A stretch of DNA of 64,000 nucleotides from Ascarosepion bandense (GCA_037127315.1 JBBBDQ010001939.1:582501-646500), one strand, 5' to 3'. Counted from the stretch's first letter, positions 34,619-45,992 are shown. The notes: generated by a model not told the origin, from the letters alone. Made by a program: numbers and translations.

Positions 34619-34922
34619 TGGTGTGCGTTGTGGTGCAGTAGATATCAGCTAGAAACGAAAAACCGGAGAGCTGAGTTCGAATTCCAGCTGAATTCGCTAC
34701 ATTCACTTACGCGCAAATACCCTTTGGCCTTGGGAAAGGTATTCCATCTCTTTCCTCCAGTTATGAGTTAACAGGCCAGATTGGGTTCTATAGCCTTGGT
34801 TGTTAACGAGTCTACTGCAGAAAGTAATGGCAACTTATTCCTGGACAATCAGTCATGTCTCGAAAGAGACATGATCGCCCAATTCAATTGTGTATCACGT
34901 ATAGCACTTAATTGACTGCTGA
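34619..34922 (+). mobile_element. tRNA-derived SINE family B, adjacent tandem copy
   Basis: Follows the previous SINE directly with the same order of blocks (B box 'gagttcgaattcc', 'ttcacttacgcgcaaatac', 'agacatgatcgccca', 'gcacttaattgactg'). Two SINEs head to tail suggest either insertion into the tail of the first or local duplication. Confidence 0.8.
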
Positions 34923-35514
34923 CTTAATTTAATAATTTAATTAATATGAACATTTCCTCTTTTGGCTGTTTAAAAAATCTACAAACTTTTAATGTGTGAT
35001 TTACTACTTGTCTCGAAATAAGCTACTGACAATTTAAATCTGTGTAAATTTTCGTTAAAATATACACACGTGTTTCCTCGTCATTATATCCCCCCCCCCT
35101 ACACACACACTTATCTTCAATACTTCACACAGCAAAAAAAAAAAAACTGTAAGGGAGTTCAGTTAAACAGTAACACAAACAAAAAAAAAAAATAAAACTT
35201 TACATGAAACAAAAGTAAAAAAAAACTTCCAAATCAAATATCTTTCACGTGTAAATATTAATAAAGAAATATTTGCAAGTTATTTACAAAAAAACAAAAA
35301 CAAAAAAAAACTTTAATTTTGATTTGCAGTTGCTTATGAAAGTAGCAGAGCCAACACTTAACGAGTTTAAAAACAATAAACATTTAGCAACTAAAAAATA
35401 ATTTTTGTGATAATTATCGCATTTAAACACACAAAAAACTTTTTATGCACTCCACATCCAATGTTCTCTTTTTATTTATAAAAAATAAATAGAATACTTT
35501 TTTCTTTTTTACTT

Positions 35515-35838
35515 TTGTATCGTCATAATTTTTTGTGTTCTGAAATGATTTCGGCCTTCTCTTCCCCTTACAAGTTAACATCTACAGCTTTCTATGATGT
35601 AAGACTAGGACTAGAAAGTATAAAATTTGGTTTTACTCAGTTTCAAGGAAAGTGGAGAAAAGATATTGTCGAAGGTCTACTTACCACTGAAAGCAAAAAT
35701 TACACACACACCATTCATCAATTAACACATTTTTGCACACATAACGTAGGACTTTTTTTTGCCTTTTCAAATGTTAAAGAAACGTTAAATATCCTTTTTA
35801 CTGAAATCGCAATTAAAAACGTCATTTCTTTAAAATAA
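35515..35838 (+). CDS. Unrecognised 107-codon open frame
   Basis: An open frame starting MYRHNFLCSEM and containing LTSTAFYDVRLGLESIKFGF and GKWRKDIVEGLLTTESKN. The amino-acid mix looks less random than other frames here, and it lies about 100 bp from the exon 1 donor of the minus-strand gene, on the opposite strand. I do not recognise it. There is no clear promoter or splice evidence, and chance remains the most likely explanation. Confidence 0.2.
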   Translation: MYRHNFLCSEMISAFSSPYKLTSTAFYDVRLGLESIKFGFTQFQGKWRKDIVEGLLTTESKNYTHTIHQLTHFCTHNVGLFFAFSNVKETLNILFTEIAIKNVISLK

Positions 35839-35933
35839 ATTACAAAATAAAATCTACAGTTTTTTTAGTTAGCCATGAATGGTGTGTAACAAAAACGAAA
35901 AAAAAAAAACTAAAGAGGATAAAATTGACTTAC

Positions 35934-36070
35934 CTTGTCTCCAAAAATGCAAGTTAATTCATCATATTATCATTCATAATTAGAGGAAATCTGCACCAAA
36001 CTGACCCAAGGGGCTAAAGATTTGCTAGGCGTTGAAAATTTTCCGTTTATCTAAATGCCATAGCTATAAT
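35934..36070 (-). other. Probable non-coding exon 1 (5' UTR) of the split gene
   Basis: The minus strand shows a strong donor at 35934 (GGAGACAAG followed by gtaagtcaat). Sequence upstream of it contains two tiny ORFs, ATGGCATTTAGATAA (36061-36047) and an 8-codon one near 35977-35954, which would be upstream ORFs if this is the leader. The first in-frame ATG of the gene lies at the start of the next exon (25558-25560). The 5' end is unknown; sequence up to about 36.15 kb is less AT-rich and has several CpGs, which fits a promoter. Intron 1 would be about 10.4 kb. Confidence 0.45.
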
Positions 36071-36109
36071 GAAGAAATGTTTCCTTTGTTTCTATGGAGA
36101 TTAACAATC

Positions 36110-36750
36110 GATCGGTGCTGTCATGTGGGCAAAATTGATGATTGACTCATTGGTGTACTTAAAACTTCAAAACATTACACAGTTAACACTAACAGAAGTC
36201 ATCAATATTTTCGTCATATAGCTTAATAAGATGCAATATATATCACTTTTTAGAGGAGTTTAATTTCTCCATTTTAACTTTGAAAACTTTGCTAAAAAAC
36301 AATATCCACGAGAAAACTTTCGGCGTTTAACAATTTTGTTACTAGTCAATTATCTCCCTTGAAAAGTTTCTGCAAGAAATCGTCACTATTTTTAAATGAC
36401 AATTTTTAGAGATACTTCTTAATGAAAATAAATTTTACGAGAATAAAATTAATATTAAGCTAAAATTATTTTGATGAAGACATTTTAACTGTGACATAAT
36501 TATCATATCTAATGAAACATTAAAAATAACAGTCAAATTATAACAGAAATTAAATAAAATACATTTACTTGGATAATAACAATGATGATGATATCATCAT
36601 CATTAATGCATTTAATTTTTTTAATTCATGCAGAGCAAAAAGTGTTTACTGTATTTCTCATTTTATTAATTTGTTTTATATTATTTCAACATTATTCTTG
36701 TTATATGGCTAGTTTAAGTTTATGTATGCCATAAAAAATGATTTTTTTTT
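36110..36750. other. Upstream flank of the split gene, nothing recognised
   Basis: AT-rich sequence with a short ATG/ATC repeat (36579-36605). No transposon or coding match was seen. Confidence 0.35.
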
Positions 36751-36751
36751 T

Positions 36752-37215
36752 TTTTAAATAATTTCACCCCAAGCAAGGCGGGACAGCCACTAGAGGGTTA
36801 TAGTGAGAGAAAAGACTGGGTACTGGGGGTATTGAGGAAAAAATAAAAGATGAACTGGATTCAAGAAGATAGAAGGTGGCAATTGATGTTGCATTAAAAT
36901 TTTTGGAGATTGTAGCTATCAGGGAAGAAAGTAAATGGAAGGGAGTTTCACAGGTAGTATGTGCAAGAAAAGAAATTGTTGGAGTAGAAGTGGCAGTTAG
37001 ATTTTACTATTTCAACATTAACAGGATGGGACCTAGATGCCAACCTAGCAGTGTGCTTAAATTCATGTGGTTGGGGCACAGGGAAAAGCTTGAGAGAAGT
37101 TTCCATGAAAATATTTTTAGAAAAAGGAGTGGGAAGCCACATCACATTAGTGAGAAAGTGACTGAAGTTGAGATGCCAAGTCAGGAATCGATTACATTGC
37201 AAATCCTTCTAGTTT
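36752..37215 (-). pseudogene. LINE-A 3' end with RT C-terminal scraps
   Basis: T-run and 'atttcaccccaagcaaggc' at the 3' end. The minus translation contains SNCHFYSNNFFSCT and HTARLASRSHPVNVEIVKSN, matching NCNFYSNSFFSHT and DTRLATRSYPFTVKLIKCN of the 27-kb copy. Frameshifted and truncated. Confidence 0.8.
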
Positions 37216-37615
37216 AATTAAAAATTAGTTACGACAATTTACATATCACATTTGTCATGAGTTTATATAGGAAAATTTACATTAGTACAAAACTTACTTC
37301 AGAAGGATAACTTGTATTTCTTTAGCACGGATGCTGGATTGAAAAATGTAAAGTTTGAAGCTCGTGTTAGTCTTTGATGATTGGTTAATAAATTGAAGGC
37401 ACATGAGAACATGTCAGAAAACATGTTTAGATTCATATCACACCAAAAATTTCAACCTTCGTTTCGATCCACCTCACTTGTATGAAAGAAGGAAACCTAT
37501 GACTAAATTTCCAGTGAGAATCTGGACGTCAACTGAGTGCCACAGAAATTCATGCAACGAACTGTTGAATTTTGCCAAGTTAAGTAACTCTTACCACACA
37601 TAACAAAATTGCAAC

Positions 37616-37675
37616 ACACTCACTCACTCACTCACTCACTCACTCATACAATTAATATATTCACTCACTCACTCA
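37616..37675. repeat. (TCAC)n microsatellite in two blocks
   Basis: 'cactcactcactcactcact' followed, after an interruption, by a second short block. Confidence 0.9.
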
Positions 37676-38049
37676 TTAACACAATGATATTAATTTTCTC
37701 AAAGGAACAATCATTCAATATTTTCTATAGACACTTTTGAACTCATTTTCAAGCAACCTTTTGCAACAAACTGTTTTGTGTACTTGCTTTTTTATTGAAT
37801 ATAAAAGAGGGAGAATTTATTCTTACATTAATTTTTGAACAATTAATTTTAAAGTCACAATTATTTTCTCTACTCACTCTCTCAATACATAATTTCAACT
37901 TCATATTTTGTACATGTTATGAATATAAATATTTTTTTTGTTGTTACCAAAATCTGGAATTTTCTTCATTCATTATTTGTCCACGTATTCATTGTTATTT
38001 CACCTAAGCTATAAAACTTAAATGTGTGAAGTATAAGGCTGTACCCCAC

Positions 38050-38175
38050 TACAAATTTGAGATGAATACCAGGAGCACTTGACCAGGTATAGCAGCAGTA
38101 TTCAATGCACAGATGAATGGTAGATTTATAAATGTGCAATTAAGAAAAACTTTCTGGCCTAGCATAGTTACCCAA
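38050..38175 (-). pseudogene. LINE-A fragment
   Basis: 'gcagcagtattcaatgcaca' and 'gaatggtagatttataaatg' match the antisense of the 27.66-27.78 kb part of the LINE-A RT. Confidence 0.7.
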
Positions 38176-38179
38176 CCTT

Positions 38180-39585
38180 CCTAACAATAGATGCAGCTAT
38201 TAGTTGCAGTGTTGGTGGTTGTGTGAAATGTTGTGTGATACAAGTATCACACATGTAGATGATTTGCAGTGCAAATCTTTAAGAGATAATAAAGAAGCAT
38301 AGAAAGTTTACAGAGTTAATCCTTAAATGAATAGACTCAGAAGTACTAGCAAATAGAAACCTTATGTAAAATAAGAAATAGCATGGAAATAAATACAATT
38401 ATCCCAAAACATAGAGTGAAATTGAGAATATTGTTTCAAGCACACAAGTTACATTTAAAAGCAAAGTATGTCTTACTTGTCCAGAAGTTCGGTGATCATT
38501 CTCAGCAAGAATGAGAAGTGTCCAAAAGTACTGGTTAACAGACCAGTGAGGAACGAAGGAAAAGAAAGAATTGTTTCTCTGCTGACTTTTATATTAAATC
38601 AGCAGCCTCTAGGGGGCCACATTGGGTAACTATGGAAGATAATTCTGAATGTCCTAATACACTTATAAATTTCAGGCCTGTTATTTTAAGTTCTTACTAT
38701 TATAAGAAGGTGTTATGGTGTATAAAATGGTGAGTATGCTAAAAATAGAAAAAGGTAGACACACTGATGCCAAGAATTCAAAACTGGGCGGCAAAACCAT
38801 TAAACAAGTTAACGGTTTCTTTTGGTAGGAATAGGAGGAAGAAGTAGGAGTGAAGGACAGTAGTGTGGTAGGAGATATGAAAAGAGGAAGACACTGTCAG
38901 TTGACAACTAGAGTCCAGAAGAGATAGATGTGTTTACTACTATCCTCCCAGAGTAAAGAGAATTCAGCTAGTCTGCTCCTGTATCCACACACAAAAATTA
39001 ACGATTGTTAACTTGATGTAAAAACTTAGTTTTATATAAAAAAAATAAACGACATTAATTCAAGTTTGTGTTATCTTATAATTATACAAAACCAAGCAAC
39101 ACAACAAAGGTTTTTACATGTAAATATTTAAATATAATTTTTCCAGTTGTTTTGTTGTATTCTACTTTCATAGTTTTTCACTTCCTTGTTTCATAAACAT
39201 CTTGAAACTGTCCACTATGTTAAAACAAAAATACTGCCACATGGTATTACCAGTATAAATGAGATAACTCTAGTAAGGGGGAAAAAATTACAAACATTAT
39301 AGACAAATAAACATTTGGCATATTATTTTAGTTTTACAATAAATATGTATAAAATTAAAAGTTTGTTTTATTTGTCATAAATTGGCAAAACTCAACTGTT
39401 AATATTTTAAGACAAGTACATATATGTAAATAAATATGTACCATTTAAGATATCTGTTTAGACTTAACCTTTATACTTGTTTCTGGACTACCTTGATATG
39501 TACCATTTGAATATCACTTTGATACCTGTTTAAATATGGCATTGGTATTTGTTTAAGTGTTGCCTTGATATGTAAGATTTAGGTA
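38180..39585. other. Unassigned, partly less AT-rich segment
   Basis: 38460-39000 has a more balanced base composition and purine-rich stretches (38820-38910), and could be an unrecognised old repeat or LTR. No coding or terminal repeats were identified. Confidence 0.3.
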
Positions 39586-39587
39586 TT

Positions 39588-39995
39588 TTTTTAATAATTT
39601 CACTCCAAGCTAGGAATTAAAGCCACTAAGATGCAGGGGCAGGGGGTTACTAAGTATTAAAGAATATGAGAAAAACTACTGTTAAGTAGAGAGGACAATA
39701 AAATAACAAGATTTAAAAAGACATTGATATTGAATTTAAATTTTTGAAGATCAAAGTTGATTGGGAAGCAAGAAGCTGGAAGAGAACTTCACAAGAAATA
39801 AGTGCAATAGAAGAAACTGTTAACATAGAACTTACGCTTACATCTCAACATTTCAACTGTAACTGTTAACTGACAAGACCTTGCCACCAATCTAGTACTG
39901 CCATTAAATTCATAAAGTTTATGTACCATAGAGAAAAGTTCATCAGTGCAATTACCATGAAAATATTTATAGGAAAGGTGCAGGAAACTCTACCA
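39588..39995 (-). repeat. LINE-A 3' fragment
   Basis: 'atttcactccaagctagga', then 'gcagggggttactaag', then degenerate antisense RT tail ('tgaaaatatttataggaaag'). It abuts the start of gypsy copy 2. Confidence 0.7.
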
Positions 39996-40359
39996 AATTA
40001 TCTTGAGTTAACAGATAAATGAATAACAAGAAAATAAATTGTTTTTTTATGAAATGATCAACATCTATTTTTTATTTATTCTAAATCTCCTTATGTTATA
40101 TATTGTTTTCCATTGACAATTTTTCTCAGAATATTTTTCCAAAACAATATTCTATATAATTAAGTGGTGAATAAAAAGTATTTTTATGTGTAATACATCA
40201 CTCAATAAGTCCTGGGCCTGACATATAAATGGCACCACTAATAAAAAATGTATATGATTTTTATAAAGTACTGACCTTAAAATGGTAACAAAATTTGGGC
40301 CCAATCAGATTATTAGTTTACAAATTACAGTTATTTAAGTGAAGCGACTGTTGAAAATT

Positions 40360-41679
40360 TTCAAAACAATAGAAAGATCTGAATTTTATGTTTTGATAAA
40401 GCATTGCTTTCTGATGGGGAAAAAATACTATTCAAGCAAAGCAATAGCTTGATAAGTGTTATTTGGACTCTGTTTCTGATGGAACAATGGTTAAGAGGTG
40501 GTACACTGACTTTAAATGTGGTCGTACAGACACAAATGATGCTGAACACTCAGGTTGCATAATATTGGCACTTGTCCCGGAAAAGACCAAAAAATCCACA
40601 AACTTGTTTTGGCTGATAGTAAATTAAAGTTGTATGAAATGGAGAAGTTGAACACATCAGTAGGCATTGTATTCACCATTTTGCATGTACATTTTTTTTT
40701 TTTTTTTTTTTTTTTTTACTCATTTCACCCCAAACAAGGCATTCCACTGCCACTATAGTGCAGGGGGTTACATAGAGTGATTGAATATAGGAAATGTCAG
40801 AAGAAGGGTGATAAACGAGTAAGGAGGTACATAGGAAGATTGTTTGAGAGAATGGGTGCGAGTTAGTGTGATAGGTGTCTATTGAGCTTATATTTAAACT
40901 CCTGGAGGTTGTAGCCGTCGGAGAAGCAAGTATGCGGAAGGGAATTCCACAGGCAGGAAGTATGAGAATTGTCAATAAGAAAGCTGTGTTCAAAGTGAGA
41001 GCCATGTTTGCTCACAGTTGATCAAAAACAAGAATGTGTTGACAATTCAGAACGTTGTTTGCAACTGTTTCAATGCAACAAAGAGTTTTTGTGTAAATAT
41101 GTGACAATAGATGAAACATGGATCCACCACTTCACTCCGGAGTCAAATTGGCAGTCAGCTGAGTGGACAGCAGCAGGTGAAAGCCATCCAAAGCAACCAA
41201 AGATGCAAGCATCAGCAGGGCAGGGTTTTGGCCTCCGTATTTTGAGATGCACAAGGTCTTTTGTTCATTGATTATCTTGAGAAAAGAAGAACCATCAATA
41301 GCAAATATTATATAGTGTTATTGGTATGTTTGAAGGAAGAAATCACCAAAAAACAGCCACAAATGAACTAGAAAAAGTAATCTTTCACCAAGACAATGCA
41401 CCGTGTCCCAAGTCGATTGCAACAATAGCAAAACTACATGAATTGCACTTTGAATTGCTTCTGCATCCACCATATTCTCCAAATCTGGCCTCCTGCAACT
41501 ACTGGCTGTTTGCAGATGTCAAAAGAATGCACCAAGGAAAGAGATTTGGCTTCAATGAAGAAGTGATACAAGAAACTGAGGCGTATTTTGAGGCCAAAGA
41601 CAAATCATTCTACAAAAAAGCATCAAATGTTAGAGAAGCATTGGAATCAGTGTATCATCCTAGAAGGAGACTATGTTGA
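40360..41679 (+). pseudogene. Mariner transposase (SETMAR-type family), inactive
   Basis: N-terminal HTH region: FYVLIKHCFLMGKKYY, then GTMVKRWYTDFKCGRTDTND. After the LINE insertion: VDNSERCLQLFQCNKEF, then the catalytic block TIDETWIHHFTPESNWQSAE. Then VIFHQDNAPCPKSIATIAKL and LLHPPYSPNLASCNYWLFAD, then AYFEAKDKSFYKKASN. The first two catalytic aspartates are present. The third (normally SDYWLF) is asparagine (CNYWLF). HQDNAPCH has become HQDNAPCP. With frameshifts, stops and the insertion, it is dead. Active relatives cut and paste mariner DNA at TA. Confidence 0.9.
40691..40975 (-). mobile_element. LINE-A 3' fragment inserted in the mariner
   Basis: Starts (plus strand) with a 27-nt T-run, then 'catttcaccccaaacaaggc', 'gcagggggttacatagag' and antisense coding for the LINE C-terminus (LPACGIPFRI). 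The mariner sequence resumes around 40976 ('ttgtcaataagaaagctg'). A short 5'-truncated insertion of about 285 bp. Confidence 0.85.
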
Positions 41680-41829
41680 TGAATAAAGTTAAATTTTGCC
41701 TAAAAGTTGTTGTTTTATTAGTTTGGCTCAGGATTTATTGAGTGATATGTTATAACCTTTTGATACTGCATGTGCATTTATTTTTGTAAAAATTGCTATG
41801 AAAAACAACAAACTTACACACAACAAAAA

Positions 41830-42470
41830 ATGAAGGAACCCACATTAGCTGCTGCCTTTGTAAACATACCTGTATTCTCCAACAATGACTCTGTACTGTC
41901 TTTTATCCATCTGGAAGCCATTTTTCTAAAGAAAAATATTTAATCACAAAAACAAAAATTTGCTTGTGCTGTTTTTGCACTACCTTAAGAAGCAACCATC
42001 TATCTATGGGATCTTCTGATAACCCCATCCAAACCGACCAATTAAAGGAGTTAATATTCTGAACTTCACTATCTGAGAGAAGGAGACTACAAAAATTATT
42101 GGAAAGTGAAGCATTGCGAGATAGAAAACCATCTTAACTCCTCTGTTATTTGCAGACTCTGTCCATTAATATGTTGGATGAAAGTGTTTTACAACACATA
42201 TTTATAGGATAGCTGCCAAAAATGGTGCAGATATCCTTAAAGATAATGGGAGATAAGGTATCCATTAATAAAGTGTGCAATACAGCTGATAAATTAATGG
42301 AAGCCATGACTCAAGAAAATCTAGTTGAAAGTGCATGGAATCTGAGTGAATACAGGAGGAAAATAAATGTGAAAAGGCAAATTGGTGATTTGACTAAAAA
42401 ATTCAACAGTTGCAAAGACACCAGCATACAGTTCATCGAGAAGTAAATAATGATATGGGAGTAAGTTTAA
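41830..42470 (+). pseudogene. gypsy copy 2 gag
   Basis: Collinear with gag of copy 1: 'EPTLAAAFVNIPVFSNNDS' start, LSERRRLQKLLESEALRD and QKIMGDKVSINKVCNTADKL blocks in shifting frames, with several stops. Confidence 0.8.
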
Positions 42471-42819
42471 AAAAAAAAAAAAAAGGAGCAATATCTGTTA
42501 ATATCACATGAGATTCAATGACAGAAGTATAAAATGCTTAGCTCCTTGCAATTACAAGCTCCAGACAAATGAATAAGCCAACAATTTTTTTCAGCAGGAC
42601 ACATTGGCATTTCCAACTCAAGTTGACTCTTTCACATAAATATAAAAAAAATATTCTTGATTGATAGTAGAGCACAGTTATTACAAATCCCAGCTTCTCA
42701 GTCAGATAAATTAAAGGACCTGGGAAAACTCATATTGTGAGTGGTAAATGGTTTGATTATCCACACATATGAACATAAATACTTAATTTGTCACTACAAC
42801 GCAATTTCCAATAGACTTT

Positions 42820-43580
42820 CATCATGGCTGACATCACTACACCAATTTTGGGTGCAGAATTTTTGCTCCATTATGTTATACTAATCAATATTAAAAGACA
42901 ACAAAGACCAACATCAAATCAATTGGCTGTCTAAATTCTGCAATTTCTTAGTTCCAAATTGCATCATCAGAAAAAAATTCTGAATTTTCTTAAATATAGT
43001 CCAATTATCAAAACATAACTGAATTAAAATTCACCACCCTGTGAGAAAACATGGCACCAGACACTGCATTGAAACAACTGGTTCACCTGTCTTCTCATAA
43101 ACTTGTTGATTTGTCTCCTGATAAACTCAAGATTACCAAACTGGAATTCCAGCTTAGAAAACCTCAGAGTAATTTGCCCTTCAAAAAGCTTGTTGATTTA
43201 ACCACTACACATGGCACTAAAACAGAAGTCAACATCATGGAGATTTTGTGGTGATTACCACAAATTGAATGCAATTACTCTTTCTGATAGGTACCCAATT
43301 ACTAATAGTCAAGATTTTACCATCTTTTTAAAATTTGACCTCATCTGAACCTATCATCAGACATCCATAGAAGACTCTGGCAAAAAAGATAGGCATTACA
43401 ATACCATTTGGACTTTATGAATTTTTATGTTTATCGTTTGTGACTATGGAATGTAACCCAATCCTTTCAAAGAATTATGAATCAAGTTCTTCAAGGATTA
43501 GGTACAATTTTCTGTTACATCAATGATGTGCTTATTGCTAGCTCTTTACCAGAAGAACATAAATGGCAATTACATAAAGT
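42820..43580 (+). pseudogene. gypsy copy 2 protease end and reverse transcriptase
   Basis: Blocks CIETTGSPVFS, LVDLSPDKLKITKLEFQ and, after frameshifts, RYPITNSQDF, FKLDLI and FQRIMNQVLQGLGTIFCYIN. The catalytic box YINDVLIASS at 43515-43540 has N in place of the first D, as in copy 1. The reading ends abruptly at the deletion at 43580. Confidence 0.8.
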
Positions 43581-43589
43581 TTTTTTCTT

Positions 43590-44443
43590 GTTCCTGTTAC
43601 TCAATTTAACCATGTCCATATCAACATCACTGAGCCATTCCCTTCCTGTCATAAATATTACTATCTCTTCACCTGCATTGATAGATTCATTTGCTAGCCT
43701 GAAATAATTCTTCTTACTGATATCAGTGCAAAATCAGTTTCACAGTGTTTTATAACTGGTTTGGTCAGTAGATTCAGTATTCCCACTACCATCACCACAG
43801 ATAGACGAACGCAATTTGAATTCTCACTTTTCACTTCCATAACTAACCTGCTATATACAACCAGAATTCATACAACTGCTTACCATCCTGAAGCTAACAG
43901 CATGATAGAACATTTTCATTGTTCTCTGAAGGAATCCCGGAAAATGTGAACTGAACTATATTCTTAACTTCAGAATATTCTATTAATACTTTTAGGGCTA
44001 AGAACAGCTGTAAAATCTGATTCACAGACTTTTGTAGCCAAACTTTTCAGCTCCTAGGAGAGTGAGTAATTGAATCAAATGAACCACTCTTGGATTCTGC
44101 TTCATTTGTAGATATGTTAAGACTGAAGATGCCTCAAGTAACATCCCCATCTCTTAAACAATCAACGCATGTAACATGTGTGCCAGAACCACTCAAAAAC
44201 TGCAACTTTGTGCTAGTAAAAGACAATGCAACCAAACATCCCTTACAAATTTACAAAGTAGTAAAACTTACAGAGAAACATTTCATGGTTGTAATTAATA
44301 TTAGACAAAACTATATTTCCATTAATCAACTAAAACTGGTACACTTAGAAAATATTGGTTATGATTCATCAATCAGACACAACCTAGAACTTCAAAGAGT
44401 GGTTCTCACATTAGATCCCCGAAGAAACTATTTTCTTACTTGA
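43590..44443 (+). pseudogene. gypsy copy 2 integrase
   Basis: FNHVHINITEPFPSCHKYYY (first catalytic D replaced by N), FSIPTTITTDRRTQFEFS with the second D, YHPEANSMIEHFHCSLKE with the glutamate, and a 117-codon open C-terminal frame from 44090. Stops between these pieces make it inactive. Confidence 0.8.
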
Positions 44444-44669
44444 CTTAATAAAAATTCTCTTTCTTGAGATTGTTGTACAACTATCTTGCTTGAAAAGAGG
44501 CACTGTAGTGACTTTAAATCTCAATAACTGCCTTAAACATTATTGTAGCTTGAGCAGCTCCTAAACATATCTCGAATATAAAATGCATGACCCGTAAGGT
44601 AACTTTCTCTCTTCCAGATTTTCTTCCTTTGAGCTGGTAAGATGAACTTTCTATGCTGAAGCTAAAAGA

Positions 44670-45369
44670 GCTGTGAATGCTTCGCACTAAAAACACACCA
44701 ACATAATAAGTCCCACTCAAACATGTAAGAATTTCATTGTGCAATTTACTTTTAACAAAAGAAGCTTTTGTTTTAAACTTTCATTTTGTTAATTTTATTT
44801 TAATAAATGCTATAATGTATTGCAAATCAATTGATCTGTTATTTTTTGCATGTACTCTTTTGTAACACCATTATTTCATGTACTATAAAACATACCAGTA
44901 AGAAACCTTACACATTTAATTATTGAAGTAGCTAATCACTAAAATACTATGGGTTCATAATTTATTTTCCCCATTGATAAAAATTTTACAAAGTGTGTCT
45001 GTTTGCAAACTTTATTTAGGCAGGTTTTGAGACCATTAGACTTGAACTTCTTTTTCACAAATTTTTGAAAACCAACTTTGTAAATTACATGTATCTTTTA
45101 TATAAGTCATCAGACTTCCTTTTGGTGGTTTTCTTACAACATCAATTTGAGCTTCATATATACAAAGTTTTATAAATGCAATGTTTTTCAAGCTATTTTT
45201 TATTAACTGTTTGTCTTCATTATATTTTTTATTTAAAGAATATGTGTTAGTAATTTACTTCATTTAATAAATATTTTTTTAAACACTCCCCTCAAAAGAA
45301 AGTGTAATAAAACCTTGTCTATTGTTTTATTCTTGTACTTATCCTTGGATTATGTTTAATCTTTCAGCA

Positions 45370-45370
<1 letters not shown>
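44670..45370. other. Unassigned AT-rich sequence
   Basis: No gene or repeat recognised apart from short A/T runs. Confidence 0.35.
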
Positions 45371-45409
<39 letters not shown>

Positions 45410-45435
45410 ATCTTTTATCTATCTATCTATCTATA
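45371..45435. repeat. Compound microsatellite (AC)n(AT)n(CTAT)n
   Basis: AC units, a short AT run and about five CTAT units. Confidence 0.9.
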
Positions 45436-45569
45436 TGGAAGATATATGGTACAAATATATAGATCAATCTGATAGTGGGTAAGTGAATTACAAAACTGAG
45501 AAAAGGACTTCTTCAGACTAATAACAAATTTATTAAAGTGTCAGTGTTATATATATAATCTCCTACATG

Positions 45570-45735
45570 CAGAAGTGTGGGTGGTGTAATAGATAGCACA
45601 TTGGAATTAGAGTTATGTTCAAATTCCAGTTCATTACATTTACTTAAGTAGAAATACCCTTGGGAAAGGCGTGAATCCATATCTTCTCCCCAGTTATGTG
45701 TTAAATAGTAGGACTTGATATCTGGAAAAATCATT
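45570..45735 (+). mobile_element. SINE family B, diverged copy
   Basis: 'gtgggtggtgtaatagatag', B-box-like 'gttcaaattcc', 'acccttgggaaaggcgtgaa' and 'cagttatgtgttaaatag'. 3' truncated. Confidence 0.7.
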
Positions 45736-45992
45736 GTTATCTACAAAAAATTGTTAATGCAATATTCACTTGCAAAAAATGAATTATTCTTAAAATCCCA
45801 AATATGTTTTGAGATTAAATAACCCACAAAGAGTTGATAAGATATAAAACACAAATCAATCAACCTCTACTGTGATTTCTTCCTACTCATATTTATAAAA
45901 CTGACTCCATCAATAAAACCATTATTAGTTTGAAGAAGTTCCTTCTTTGAAAATGCATTACTGAGGAGTTTTTCCATTTTGTCATTTGCTTG

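Larger units (their letters stand above)
33855..35060. repeat. Tandem block duplication, second unit
   Basis: Second unit of the 32590-33850 block. It carries a poly-C run (33942-33956) where unit 1 has mixed pyrimidines, and two full SINE-B copies where unit 1 has one remnant. Several frames cross it without coding motifs. Confidence 0.75.
40196..41749 (+). mobile_element. Mariner transposon, disrupted by a LINE insertion
   Basis: Near-identical ends: 5' 'catcactcaataagtcctgg' and, inverted at the 3' end, 'catatcactcaataaatcct', each adjoining TA, the mariner target. Without the inserted LINE it is about 1.26 kb, normal for mariner. It sits inside the gypsy copy 2 leader: the sequence left of it ('tttttatgtg') and right of it ('tgtgcatttatttttgta') are contiguous in gypsy copy 1 (9648-9680). 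Confidence 0.85.
40000..44660 (+). mobile_element. Ty3/gypsy retrotransposon copy 2, with nested insertions
   Basis: Same family as the copy at 9462-13400 and collinear with it, from the leader ('attctaaatctcctta' near 40079) through gag, RT and integrase to the possible 3' LTR start near 44500. It differs by a mariner insertion in the leader (40196-41749) and by loss of about 0.88 kb between RT and integrase at 43580-43587. No 5' LTR was found. Confidence 0.85.
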
